64,000 bases of DNA from the NCBI GenBank assembly GCA_020633195.1, contig JACKEC010000016.1, positions 496,001-560,000 of the forward strand, written 5' to 3'. This DNA is from Sandaracinaceae bacterium (GTDB lineage: Bacteria; Myxococcota_A; Polyangia; Polyangiales; Sandaracinaceae). The position numbers and the translations under genes are program-made. The notes beneath the pieces are model-generated. The model worked only from the letters and a program-made list of their open reading frames with translations, made no database searches and was not told where the DNA came from. This document shows positions 18,501 to 26,381 of this stretch, in pieces; position 1 is the first letter of the stretch; each line of letters starts with the position of its first letter.

Positions 18501-19337
18501 GAGGGCGCTCGCGCCTCCTTCGAGCGCGCCATCGCGCTGACCCCGGAGCACACCGAGGCGAAGATCGCGCTCGGTGGCCTCCTGCTCGACCTCGGCGACT
18601 ACGAGGCGGCGGACACGCTCTACACCGGGCTCGCGCGCTCCTCTCGCGTGTCCGCGGGCCGCGCGGTCGGCATCGCGGGCCGGCTCGGCCGCGTCGAGGC
18701 GCTGCTCGGCCTCGGTCGGCTCGACGACGCGCAGGTCCAGCTCGAGGGGATCCGCGAGGACGAGCGGGCCACCCCGACCGCGCGGATGACCGCGGCGCGC
18801 CTCCTGCTGGCGCAGGGGCAGGCGGGCGCGGCGCTCGCGGAGATCCGTCCCCTCGCGACCGTCGAGGAGCCGGGCGCGAACGTCCTCGCGCTCTACGGCG
18901 ACGCGCTCCTCGCGGCTCGTCAGGTCGAGCCCGCGCAGGAGGCCTACACGGCGGCGGTCGCGGCCGACTCGGCGTCGCCCGAGGGCCTGCTGGGCCAGGC
19001 CGACATGGCCGTGCGCAGCGAGCGGAGCTCGGACGCGATCGAGATCCTCGACAGGGTCCGCACCTCGCTCGAGCGCCGGCTGCGCCCGCCGCAGATGCAC
19101 GCGCGGATGCACACGCTCTACGGCCGCGCCTACCTGCTCGGCGATCGCACCGACGCGGCGCGGCGCGAGCTCGAGCAGGCGATCGAGGTGACGGGCGCGC
19201 CGCCCGAGGCCGAGTTCTTCCTCGGCGAGGCGCTCTCCGGGAGCAACAGCGCCGAGGCTCGAACGCACTACGAGCGCTACCTCGAGCTCGCCCCCGAGGG
19301 CCCGTTCGCGGCCCGCGCGCGCCGCGCCGTTCGTTGA
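15561..19337 (+). CDS. Large TPR-repeat membrane protein
   Basis: A 1258-residue protein, GTG start. Residues about 15-140 form TPR-like helices. A long low-complexity Pro/Ala/Glu region (about 145-490) contains PFAPAA repeated four times. One membrane segment follows at about 505-530 (GLWLGVVWVLGIGLVVGGYF). The rest (about 540-1258) is a long array of TPR units on the other side of the membrane. This layout suggests a scaffold that links cytoplasm and periplasm, as in gliding or secretion complexes, but that is inference. No enzyme domain is visible. Convergent with the lipoprotein gene at 19342. Confidence 0.8.
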   Translation: MSTGGVGSANLDTRLLRFRSRGGDENAVALVEDLLSAGRTTDAQEVVGKALKERPDEGELLLLDGRTRFAAGDLLGAQAALLKSARVLPSNKGPFRWLGEVLLKRGDPGRAAKVLERARTIDPSDRAVQLLLDRAKRLERVADGAADDDVGAAETQAQASYEPEPISAPEERTVIRTDLTDHLRQLSREEELQASSSDEMEVDSSETSLTAPIDFGASPKSDAFYNSFEDEPTNLMDGRSLREAAGIPQAPLPSAPAAQPRKPRIQRTLGFGAAAKDIPPPKRPAEPVPAPLAFEEGTTSVEGRPRAPVRPSPTATSPGAAVAPEPPPPRRQLPSQRKPEPPVEPAAPLGQPSPWDGLSEEVPIDEPLELLDPEPSFPPAPRVPAEAVAAPFAPAAAAPFAPAAAPFAPAALPPAPKPDAYPLAPEPERPAHDPFAAADAGHYDEPVDEPPAPAPDLVVARSGGEDVDDILHMLEEQGLFEPPSGEGATWAARKEVKQTQASGTRIGLWLGVVWVLGIGLVVGGYFGWQWLIEKRHAESHELVASATREAYGGTHADLVDAERHLREARDLDPHDVSGPTLLLFVHSQRALEDGAFSAGYLRPAIERAEGLEGEDLGAYLDAARAVLQAAEGGHEQARARITAALEARPRDPAILYLAGRLEQRLGSEDALTHLEAATEGESTLNAPRIALAEARYDEGQAEEALELLDQVLANDSEHLRARLWRAFMTSDAGEPDELLGAAEQIAENLEDHGAPTDHVVYQLTRARLLRRKGEAEAAGEAVDLALRAGASEPRLLAVVAIEARRAGRMLQAEHASRTAVEGAPSNEDFRKLLAEIQLARRDGRGALATLGELSGDDPDVIEMRGEAALLLGTDEALTAAAQALEAYVEGNEDASVEVRALRIRIRVRQGAAEEMMPVARQLSNDAPGDPAAALALGETALRTYDASTAVEALETVASASPDDAEGHYLLGRARRMAADGEGARASFERAIALTPEHTEAKIALGGLLLDLGDYEAADTLYTGLARSSRVSAGRAVGIAGRLGRVEALLGLGRLDDAQVQLEGIREDERATPTARMTAARLLLAQGQAGAALAEIRPLATVEEPGANVLALYGDALLAARQVEPAQEAYTAAVAADSASPEGLLGQADMAVRSERSSDAIEILDRVRTSLERRLRPPQMHARMHTLYGRAYLLGDRTDAARRELEQAIEVTGAPPEAEFFLGEALSGSNSAEARTHYERYLELAPEGPFAARARRAVR

Positions 19338-19341
19338 CGCG

Positions 19342-20319
19342 TCAGCGCGGCACCTGGATGAGCGTGCGGTCGCGGAAGCTGACCGCGTAGACGCGCGCCT
19401 CGTCGAGCGCGAGGTCCTCCGCGACGGGGAGCTCGCGGTCGAGGACCTCGCGCGGACCCCCGCCGAGCGGCACGCGCTCGAGCGCGTCGCCGGTGTGGTT
19501 GGTGAAGTAGAGGTACGCGCCGCCGACGCCGAGCCGCAGGGGGAGGCCGGGTCCGCGGAACACCACCTCGGGCGCGCTCGAGGAGCCGTCGACCGCGGCC
19601 CGGAAGATCTCCGCCTCGGCCGAGTCGGCGGAGTCGCTCCAGTACAGGTGCCGACCATCGACGACGAGGTCGCGGATCGTCTCGCGGATCGGCCCGAGCC
19701 GCTCGACCTCGCCGCCGTCGATGGGGACGCGCGCCATGAACCCCATCCCGCCCGGCATCCAGCTCGCGAGGTACACGTGCGTCGCGTCGGCGGTGAGGTC
19801 GAGCCCGCCGATGGCGGCGACCTCGCGCGCCGCGCCGCCGTCCTTGGGCACCGCGAGCGTGCGCTCGGGCGCGCCGGCCGGCTCGCAGAAGAAGATCTCG
19901 CGGGCGCCGATCGCGAAGGGCCCGACCGCGAACCGCTCCGAGCGGTAGAGCAGCTCGCGACCGCTTCCGTCCGTGCGGACGCGCTCCAGCCCCTCGAACG
20001 AGGTGAAGTAGAGGTAGCCGCCGTCGAGGGTGAACGGCCCCACGCGATCCTCCAGGATCGTCTCCGCCTCGCCGCCGCACTTCGGCACGCGCCGGTAGCG
20101 CTGGTCTCCGGCGAAGGCCTGACCGGTGGAGTAGTAGACGAACCGGTCGTCGACCTCGACCTCGAAGAGCGCGTCGCGCGCGAGCACGCGCGGGCAGCCC
20201 GACGACGGGGCGCCCGCGTCGGTCGAGGCCATCGATCCGTCGCGACCCTCGGTCAGGCCGGTGCGCGCGCCGCAGGCCGTGAGCAGGCCGAACGCCAGCG
20301 CGAGCCGGGCGGAGCTCAC
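19342..20319 (-). CDS. Beta-propeller lipoprotein (DUF5050-like repeats)
   Basis: A 325-residue lipoprotein starting at GTG 20319; the leader VSSARLALAFGLLTAC ends in a lipobox. A TDAG linker follows. The body is a run of about six repeats with the pattern YLYFT/YLYWSD (GGYLYFTSFEGLERV, GRHLYWSDSADSAE, GAYLYFTNHTGDALERVP), typical of DUF5050-like propellers of myxobacteria. Function unknown. Its GTG start overlaps the stop of the truC-like gene (gtga), so translation is coupled. Upstream in-frame codons overlay truC and are not used. Confidence 0.8.
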   Translation of the reverse strand: MSSARLALAFGLLTACGARTGLTEGRDGSMASTDAGAPSSGCPRVLARDALFEVEVDDRFVYYSTGQAFAGDQRYRRVPKCGGEAETILEDRVGPFTLDGGYLYFTSFEGLERVRTDGSGRELLYRSERFAVGPFAIGAREIFFCEPAGAPERTLAVPKDGGAAREVAAIGGLDLTADATHVYLASWMPGGMGFMARVPIDGGEVERLGPIRETIRDLVVDGRHLYWSDSADSAEAEIFRAAVDGSSSAPEVVFRGPGLPLRLGVGGAYLYFTNHTGDALERVPLGGGPREVLDRELPVAEDLALDEARVYAVSFRDRTLIQVPR

Positions 20320-21029
20320 GCCGCCCAGGCGGTCGTCGAGAACCCCATGCGCTCGAGGGGCACCCGGAAGTCGTCGGGCGGCGGCGCGTAGATCGTGATC
20401 GGGGTGCCGTGGTGCGGATGCCGGAAGTCGATCTGCACCGCGTGCAGCGCCAGCCGGAGCAACCCGAAGCGGTCGCGGCACGAGCGGTTCACGGAGCCGT
20501 CCCCGTAGCGCGTGTCACCGACGAGCGGGTGGCTGAGGTGCTTGAGGTGCCGGCGGATCTGGTGGAGGCGCCCCGTCTCCGGGCACGCCTCGATCAGCGA
20601 GTAGCGGTCCTCGACGATCCCGAGGCGCCGCACGTTCGTGACGGCGTCGACGCGCTCGCCCTTCGGCTTGCGAGGCACCGGGTGGTCGATGCGGATCTCG
20701 TCGGGGACGACGCCGCGCGCGAGCGCGAGGTAGCGCTTGGAGATGGTCTTGTCGCGGAAGTGGTCCTGCAGCCGGCCGGCGGTCTCGCCGTCGAACGCGA
20801 ACACGAGGCAGCCGCTGGTCGCGCGGTCGAGGCGGTGGACCGGGTGCACGTACTGGCCGGCGAGCTTGCGCGCGAGCTTCACCGCGTTGACGGGATCGGA
20901 GTCCCAGCCCTTGTGGACGCTGAGCCCGCTCGGCTTGTTGACCACTAGCATGCGGTCGTCCCGATAGAGCTCGTCGAGCCGATAGAGGTGAGCCGATCCG
21001 TCCAAGCAGTGCATGGGGAGGCGCAGCAT
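20316..21029 (-). CDS. truC: tRNA pseudouridine synthase TruC-like
   Basis: An RluA-family pseudouridine synthase of 237 residues. No S4 domain is present, as in TruC (tRNA U65). Features are LVVNKPSGLSVH, VHRLDRATSG with the catalytic Asp, GRLHQIRRHLKHLSHPLVGD and NRSCRDRFGL, which are TruC-like rather than RluD-like. The specific tRNA target is inferred from that similarity. ATG 21029 is chosen; 21014 is possible. Its stop overlaps the GTG of the next lipoprotein gene. The start region faces the divergent small membrane protein at 21091. Confidence 0.8.
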   Translation of the reverse strand: MLRLPMHCLDGSAHLYRLDELYRDDRMLVVNKPSGLSVHKGWDSDPVNAVKLARKLAGQYVHPVHRLDRATSGCLVFAFDGETAGRLQDHFRDKTISKRYLALARGVVPDEIRIDHPVPRKPKGERVDAVTNVRRLGIVEDRYSLIEACPETGRLHQIRRHLKHLSHPLVGDTRYGDGSVNRSCRDRFGLLRLALHAVQIDFRHPHHGTPITIYAPPPDDFRVPLERMGFSTTAWAA

Positions 21030-21090
21030 GGGCACACAACTCGCTCGGTTCAAGGCACACCCTCGGAACGTGCTAGATCGAGGGTCGGGG

Positions 21091-21556
21091 ATGCTGACGC
21101 TCGACACGCTGCGCCGCATGGCGGACCGGATGCCCACGGAGCCTCAGGGGAGCTCCGGGGAGCCGCCGTTCCGGCGACCCGACGCGGCGCTCCGGACCCG
21201 CGAGCTGCGGCTCCCGACGGTTCGAGACGAGGCGCGACGCGCCCGCCGGCTCTTCGCCTTCGTCGTGATCGTCGCCCTCGCGGTGCTCGTCCCGGCGGGG
21301 GTCCTCGTCAACCACGCCGCCGATCTGTGGGCGGGCACGGCGAGCCCGGCCGCGGTCCTGCGCACGGCGCTGTGGCTCGCCGCCTGGACGGCCGCCGGGA
21401 TCGTGCCGTTCGCGGGGTTCGGGCTCTGGCGCGAGGTGCGTCGCTTCCGAGAGGCGCGAGAGCGCGTCGGGGACCTCGTGACGCTCGAGTCGAGTGGGAT
21501 CCTGCGCAGCGCGGACGGCGAGCGGACCTACCCGCTCGGCGCCTCGCGGGCGCGCG

Positions 21557-21579
<23 letters not shown>
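21091..21579 (+). CDS. Small membrane protein with two transmembrane helices, function unknown
   Basis: A 162-residue protein starting MLTLDTLRRMADRMP. Two hydrophobic segments are seen at about residues 53-73 (LFAFVVIVALAVLVPAGVLV) and 88-110 (RTALWLAAWTAAGIVPFAGF). The ends are polar and Arg-rich, so a hairpin with both ends in the cytoplasm is likely. I do not recognise a family. The final 23 bp overlap the 3' end of the convergent acyl-CoA dehydrogenase gene. Longer starts at 21013 or 21028 lie over the opposite truC start and are less likely. Confidence 0.65.
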
Positions 21580-22689
<1,110 letters not shown>

Positions 22690-22693
<4 letters not shown>

Positions 22694-23418
22694 CGGACGG
22701 TGAAGGTGATCTTGGCGGGGTACGAGCCCGGGTCGGGCATGGACGTGCCGCGCACGCCCTCGAGGATGCAGTCGAGCGCCTGCTCGGCGTCCTGGTCGGG
22801 CATCGTGCCGCCCGCCGCGAGGACCTCGCCGCCGGGGCTGATGTAGGCCGTGATGGTGTGGCCCGGGCCGCGCGCGCCGCAGCGCCGGCCGAGCGCTCGC
22901 ATGTCGTCCGCGGCGCGCCCGAGCGCGTCGGCCGCCCAGTTCAGCGGCGGGCGCAGGTCGTCGGCGGGGTCGAGGCCGAAGCCCCAGCCGAACTCCGCTT
23001 CGCCGCCGCGCGGCCGCGGGAAGTGGGTGCCGCGCGCGACGGTCAGCACGCACTGCTCGGTCTCGCGATCCCCGATGTCGGTCTCCGACGGGTAGACCCA
23101 CGCGACCGACCCGTCGACGTGGATGCGGAACGCGAGCCGGATGTTGCCGCCGAGCAGCTCCACCGTGTTCATGCGCTCCATGAAGCAGCGCTGGAACCGC
23201 CCCATCCGCGGGTGGAGCGCGTTCTCCACCTGGTCCGGCCGGATCGTGCCCATGAGGCCCGTGATGCCGAGGCCGTCGTCCGGCTCGCGCGAGGTCTCGG
23301 AGCCCGACGTGGAGGAGAGCTCGGTCTCCTCCTCGGCGCCGTCGTCGGAGCCGCCGCACGCGACGAGCCCGGAGGCCGAGAGGAGGAACGCCGGGAGGAA
23401 GAACGACAGCCGCTTCAT
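22690..23418 (-). CDS. AgmX/PglI C-terminal-type lipoprotein
   Basis: A 242-residue lipoprotein; the leader ends SGLVAC. A Glu/Ser-rich linker leads to a domain with ENALHPRMGRFQRCFMER, then FRIHVDGSVAWVYPSE and a cysteine near VLTVARGTHFPRP. This is the pattern of the AgmX/PglI C-terminal domain known from myxobacterial motility proteins. A second, weaker repeat follows (LGRRCGARGPGHTITAYISPGGEV). It lies between two acyl-CoA dehydrogenase genes, 5 bp after one and overlapping the other, so it is cotranscribed with them, which is unexpected. Confidence 0.75.
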
Positions 23419-23423
23419 GGTGC

Positions 23424-24566
23424 TCACCCCTTCAGCGCGTTGGCGCTGATCACGATCCGCTGGATCTCGCTGGTCCCCTCGTAGATCTCGGTGATCCGCG
23501 CGTCCCGGTAGTGGCGCTCGGCGTCGTACTCGACCGAGTACCCGTAGCCGCCGTGAATCTGGATGTTCTTGTGCGCGCAGCGCGTCGCCACCTCGGACGC
23601 CATCAGCTTCGCCATCGCCGACTGCTGCGAGTGCCGCACGCCGCGGTCCTTCATCGTCGCGGCGCGCAGGGTGAGCAGGCGCGCGGCGTCGAGGTCGGTC
23701 GCCATGTCGGCGATCATGAACTGGATCGCCTGCTTGTTGGCGATGGGCTCGCCGAACGCCTTGCGCTCCTTCGAGTACGCGACCGACTCCTCGAGCGCGG
23801 CGCGCGCGATGCCGAGCGCCTGCGCGGCGACGCCGATGCGCCCGCCGTCGAGGGTCGACATGGCGATCTTGAAGCCTTGGCCCACCTCGCCGACCTGCCA
23901 CGCCTTCGGGACGCGGCAGTTCTCGAAGAACACGGTGCACGAGTGCGCCGCGTGGATGCCGAGCTTGTGGTCGCGCGGCTGCGGGTTGTACCCGGGGTGA
24001 CCCTTGGGGACGAGGAACGCGGTGGTGCCCTTGTAGCCGACGTTCCGCTCGTTCGCGGCGAACACGAGGATGAAGTCCGCGTGCGGGCCGTTGGTGATCC
24101 AGTTCTTCGACCCGTTGAGGATCCAGTCGTCCCCGTCGGGCTCCGCGAAGGTCGCCATGTTCGACGCGTCCGAGCCGCTCGCGGGCTCGGTGAGGCCGAA
24201 GCATCCGAGCTTGGCCCCGGACGCGGCCGGCTCGAGGAACTCCTTCTTCTGGGCGTCGGAGCCGTACTTGAGGAGCGGGTCGCAGAAGAGCGAGTTGTTC
24301 ACGCTCATGATGACCGCGGTCGACGCGCACGCGCGGGCGATCTCCTCCATCGCGAGCGCGTAACTCACGTTGTCGATGCCGGCCCCGCCGTGCTCGCTCG
24401 GGACGGCGACGCCCATCAGGCCCAGCTCGCCCATCCGCGCGACCAGCTCGGTCGGCCAGCGGCCCTCCTTGTCCAGCTCGCGCGCCAGCGGGGCGACCTC
24501 CTTGGTCGCGAAGTCGCGGGACATCTGCTGGACGAGCGCCTGCTCCTCGGTCAGCTCGAAATTCAT
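23424..24566 (-). CDS. Acyl-CoA dehydrogenase (paralogue 2)
   Basis: A 380-residue FAD-dependent acyl-CoA dehydrogenase. Motifs: CFGLTEPASGSDASNM, ILNGSKNWITNGPHADF, GGRIGVAAQALGIA, IQIHGGYGYSVEYDAERHYRD and the catalytic Glu in EIYEGTSEIQ. It resembles short-chain or butyryl-CoA type members. It is the first gene of a three-gene operon with the AgmX-type lipoprotein and paralogue 1. The start at 24566 (MNFELTEEQ) matches paralogue 1 (MRFELTEEQ); the upstream MVRA is optional. Divergent from the lipoprotein at 24610 with a 43-bp gap. Confidence 0.93.
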   Translation of the reverse strand: MNFELTEEQALVQQMSRDFATKEVAPLARELDKEGRWPTELVARMGELGLMGVAVPSEHGGAGIDNVSYALAMEEIARACASTAVIMSVNNSLFCDPLLKYGSDAQKKEFLEPAASGAKLGCFGLTEPASGSDASNMATFAEPDGDDWILNGSKNWITNGPHADFILVFAANERNVGYKGTTAFLVPKGHPGYNPQPRDHKLGIHAAHSCTVFFENCRVPKAWQVGEVGQGFKIAMSTLDGGRIGVAAQALGIARAALEESVAYSKERKAFGEPIANKQAIQFMIADMATDLDAARLLTLRAATMKDRGVRHSQQSAMAKLMASEVATRCAHKNIQIHGGYGYSVEYDAERHYRDARITEIYEGTSEIQRIVISANALKG

Positions 24567-24609
24567 GGCGCGGACCATAGCACCGAAACTCGGGCTATCC
24601 TCCCGGGCG

Positions 24610-25356
24610 ATGCGAGGCCTCGCAGCCCTGCTTTTCTGTGCCTCGATCGCTGGTTGCGGTGGCCCCGCGGGGGGCGAATCGGCGGTGCGGGACGGTCGCG
24701 CGGGCGCGCGCGCCGAGGACGACTGCGCGCCTCAGGAGGCCGCCCTCGGCGGGACGTGCTGGAGCGCGGTGGGCACGCGCTGGCGCGTCGACGCCGAGGG
24801 GCCGGGCGGTGCCTACCACTTCACGCTCGCGCTGCTCGCGGCGGGCCGGGTGAGGGCCGACGACCACGACGGGGCGAGCCCCGCCCGGGACGAGTGGTTC
24901 CAGGACGGGACCCTCCTCCGCGTGTTCCTCGGCGACCGCTTCGTCGAGTACAGGACCCGCGTCTCGAACGGCACCGTCCTGATCGGCGAGGCGATCAACG
25001 TGCGCGGCCAGCGCTGGTCGTTCCGCGCCGACCGCGACTTCGGCGAGGCTCCGTGCGCGGCGGACGAGGCGCACCTCGACGCGGCCTGCATGACCGTCGC
25101 GGGGACGCGCTGGGAGCTCGACGGACACGTCGTCGCGTTCCTCGACGAGGGGCGCGTGGCGGTCGACGACGACGCGGACGTCACGGGCCGCTGGGAGCAG
25201 GTCGGGCAGGCGCTCTCGTTCACGCTGGAGGAGGGCGCGCCGACGAGAGTCGCCGAGGTCGAGGACGCGAGCGAGCTGCGCGGCACCTACGAGGGGCGCG
25301 ATGGGTCCTGGAGCGCTACGCGTGTTAGGAGCTTGCCGCCGGTGATGCACGAATGA
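24610..25356 (+). CDS. Lipoprotein with internal duplication, function unknown
   Basis: A 248-residue lipoprotein; the leader ends CASIAGC. The mature chain holds two related modules, each about 90 residues, that start with EAALGGTCWSAVGTRWRVD and EAHLDAACMTVAGTRWELD. Each goes on through a strand-rich part with GRVRADDHDGA or GRVAVDDDADV. A lipocalin-like or META-like fold is possible, but I do not recognise it. The stop overlaps the ATG of the VOC gene (atga), so the two are coupled. Confidence 0.7.
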   Translation: MRGLAALLFCASIAGCGGPAGGESAVRDGRAGARAEDDCAPQEAALGGTCWSAVGTRWRVDAEGPGGAYHFTLALLAAGRVRADDHDGASPARDEWFQDGTLLRVFLGDRFVEYRTRVSNGTVLIGEAINVRGQRWSFRADRDFGEAPCAADEAHLDAACMTVAGTRWELDGHVVAFLDEGRVAVDDDADVTGRWEQVGQALSFTLEEGAPTRVAEVEDASELRGTYEGRDGSWSATRVRSLPPVMHE

Positions 25357-25766
25357 CCCCCTTCCACCTCGCGTTCCCCGTCTCCGACCTCGCCGCGACC
25401 GAGCGCTTCTACGTCGACGTGCTCGGCTGCCGCGTCGGCCGCCGCGCCGAGCGCTGGATCGACTTCGATCTGCGCGGCCATCAGATCAGCGCGCACCTGA
25501 TCGACGGAGACGTCGCGGGCCCGGACGCGAACGAGGTCGACGGCGACTCCGTCCCCGTGCGCCACTTCGGGCTCGTGCTCGAGTGGGACGAGTGGGTGCG
25601 GACGTGCGAGCGGCTCGAGTCGCTCGGGGTCCGCCCGTTCATCGGGCCGCGCGTCCGCTTCGAGGGCGAGCCGGGCGAGCAGGGCACCCTGTTCGTGCGC
25701 GACCCGTCGGGCAACGCCATCGAGCTGAAGTCGTTCAAAGACATGGGCAAGCTCTTCGCGCGGTGA
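25353..25766 (+). CDS. VOC-family (glyoxalase-like) protein
   Basis: A 137-residue vicinal-oxygen-chelate protein, one full domain of two beta-alpha-beta-beta-beta modules. It begins MTPFHLAFPVSDLAATERFY with the first likely metal ligand His5. VRHFGLVL supplies the middle His, and DPSGNAIELKSF near the C-terminus supplies Glu. These fit metal-binding glyoxalase/dioxygenase-like members. The substrate is unknown. Translation is coupled to the upstream lipoprotein through an ATGA overlap. Confidence 0.88.
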   Translation: MTPFHLAFPVSDLAATERFYVDVLGCRVGRRAERWIDFDLRGHQISAHLIDGDVAGPDANEVDGDSVPVRHFGLVLEWDEWVRTCERLESLGVRPFIGPRVRFEGEPGEQGTLFVRDPSGNAIELKSFKDMGKLFAR

Positions 25767-25794
25767 GCGCGGAGCGGCCCACGAAAGGACCGTG

Positions 25795-26307
25795 ATGGAG
25801 AGCGAAGAGGGGGATCGCTGGGAGGCGGCCCAAGAGGGCGCGGAGCGGCTGCGCGAGGGGGACGTCGAGGGCGCCATCGACGAGCTCGAGCGGCTCGTCC
25901 TCGACGATCCCGACAACGAGTACGGCTACTTCTTCCTCGGGAGCGCGCACTTCGAGCAGGGCAACCTCGACAAGGCGATGAAGGCGTTCGTCGTCGCGCT
26001 CGAGAAGGCCCCCATGTACGTCGGCGCGATGGTGCACCTCGGCCACACGCTCCGGCTGCTCGGTCGCTACGACCAGGCGCTGCGCATGGGCAAGCAGGTC
26101 CTCGCGCACGACAAGAACGACGGCGACGCGCTCTACCTCATGGCGCTGACGCACTACGCGATCGGCGACGAGGCCGCGTCGAAGGCCTACCTCGAGCGCT
26201 TCCTCGCGACCGGCCCCGAGGTCGAGGTGGCGCAGGAGGCGCAGGGCCTGCTCGAGATCCTGATGGGGAACGCGCTGCCCCTCGAGGAGCCCGACGACGA
26301 CGACTAG
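25795..26307 (+). CDS. TPR protein, soluble
   Basis: A 170-residue acidic protein with about three or four tetratricopeptide repeats (AIDELERLVLDDPDNEYGYF, DKAMKAFVVALEKAPMYV, DQALRMGKQVLAHDKNDGDA). No signal or membrane segment. It probably mediates protein contacts in the cytoplasm. It follows the VOC gene by 28 bp and ends 74 bp before the TonB receptor start, with a palindrome in between. GTG 25792 is an equally possible start. Confidence 0.75.
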   Translation: MESEEGDRWEAAQEGAERLREGDVEGAIDELERLVLDDPDNEYGYFFLGSAHFEQGNLDKAMKAFVVALEKAPMYVGAMVHLGHTLRLLGRYDQALRMGKQVLAHDKNDGDALYLMALTHYAIGDEAASKAYLERFLATGPEVEVAQEAQGLLEILMGNALPLEEPDDDD

Positions 26308-26336
26308 CCCTCGCTCGACGCAAGCGCGAGTCTTTC

Positions 26337-26358
26337 ACAACTGTGTTGCAACAGTTGT
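26337..26358. promoter_or_regulatory. Candidate Fur-family operator upstream of TonB receptor
   Basis: Perfect inverted repeat with arms acaactgt (26337-26344) and acagttgt (26351-26358) around gttgca. An inner palindrome tgttgcaaca (26343-26352) overlaps it, as in the nested 7-1-7 design of Fur-type boxes. It lies 24-45 bp before the receptor start. The half caactgtgttgc is close to caaccgtgttac in front of the Fur-family gene at 31355. Confidence 0.55.
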
Positions 26359-26381
26359 TGGCTTGGGTCATACCCGACCGC

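Noticed and set aside
15582..19658. A 1358-codon minus-strand frame
   Set aside because: Antisense to the TPR membrane protein; composition is typical of a shadow frame.
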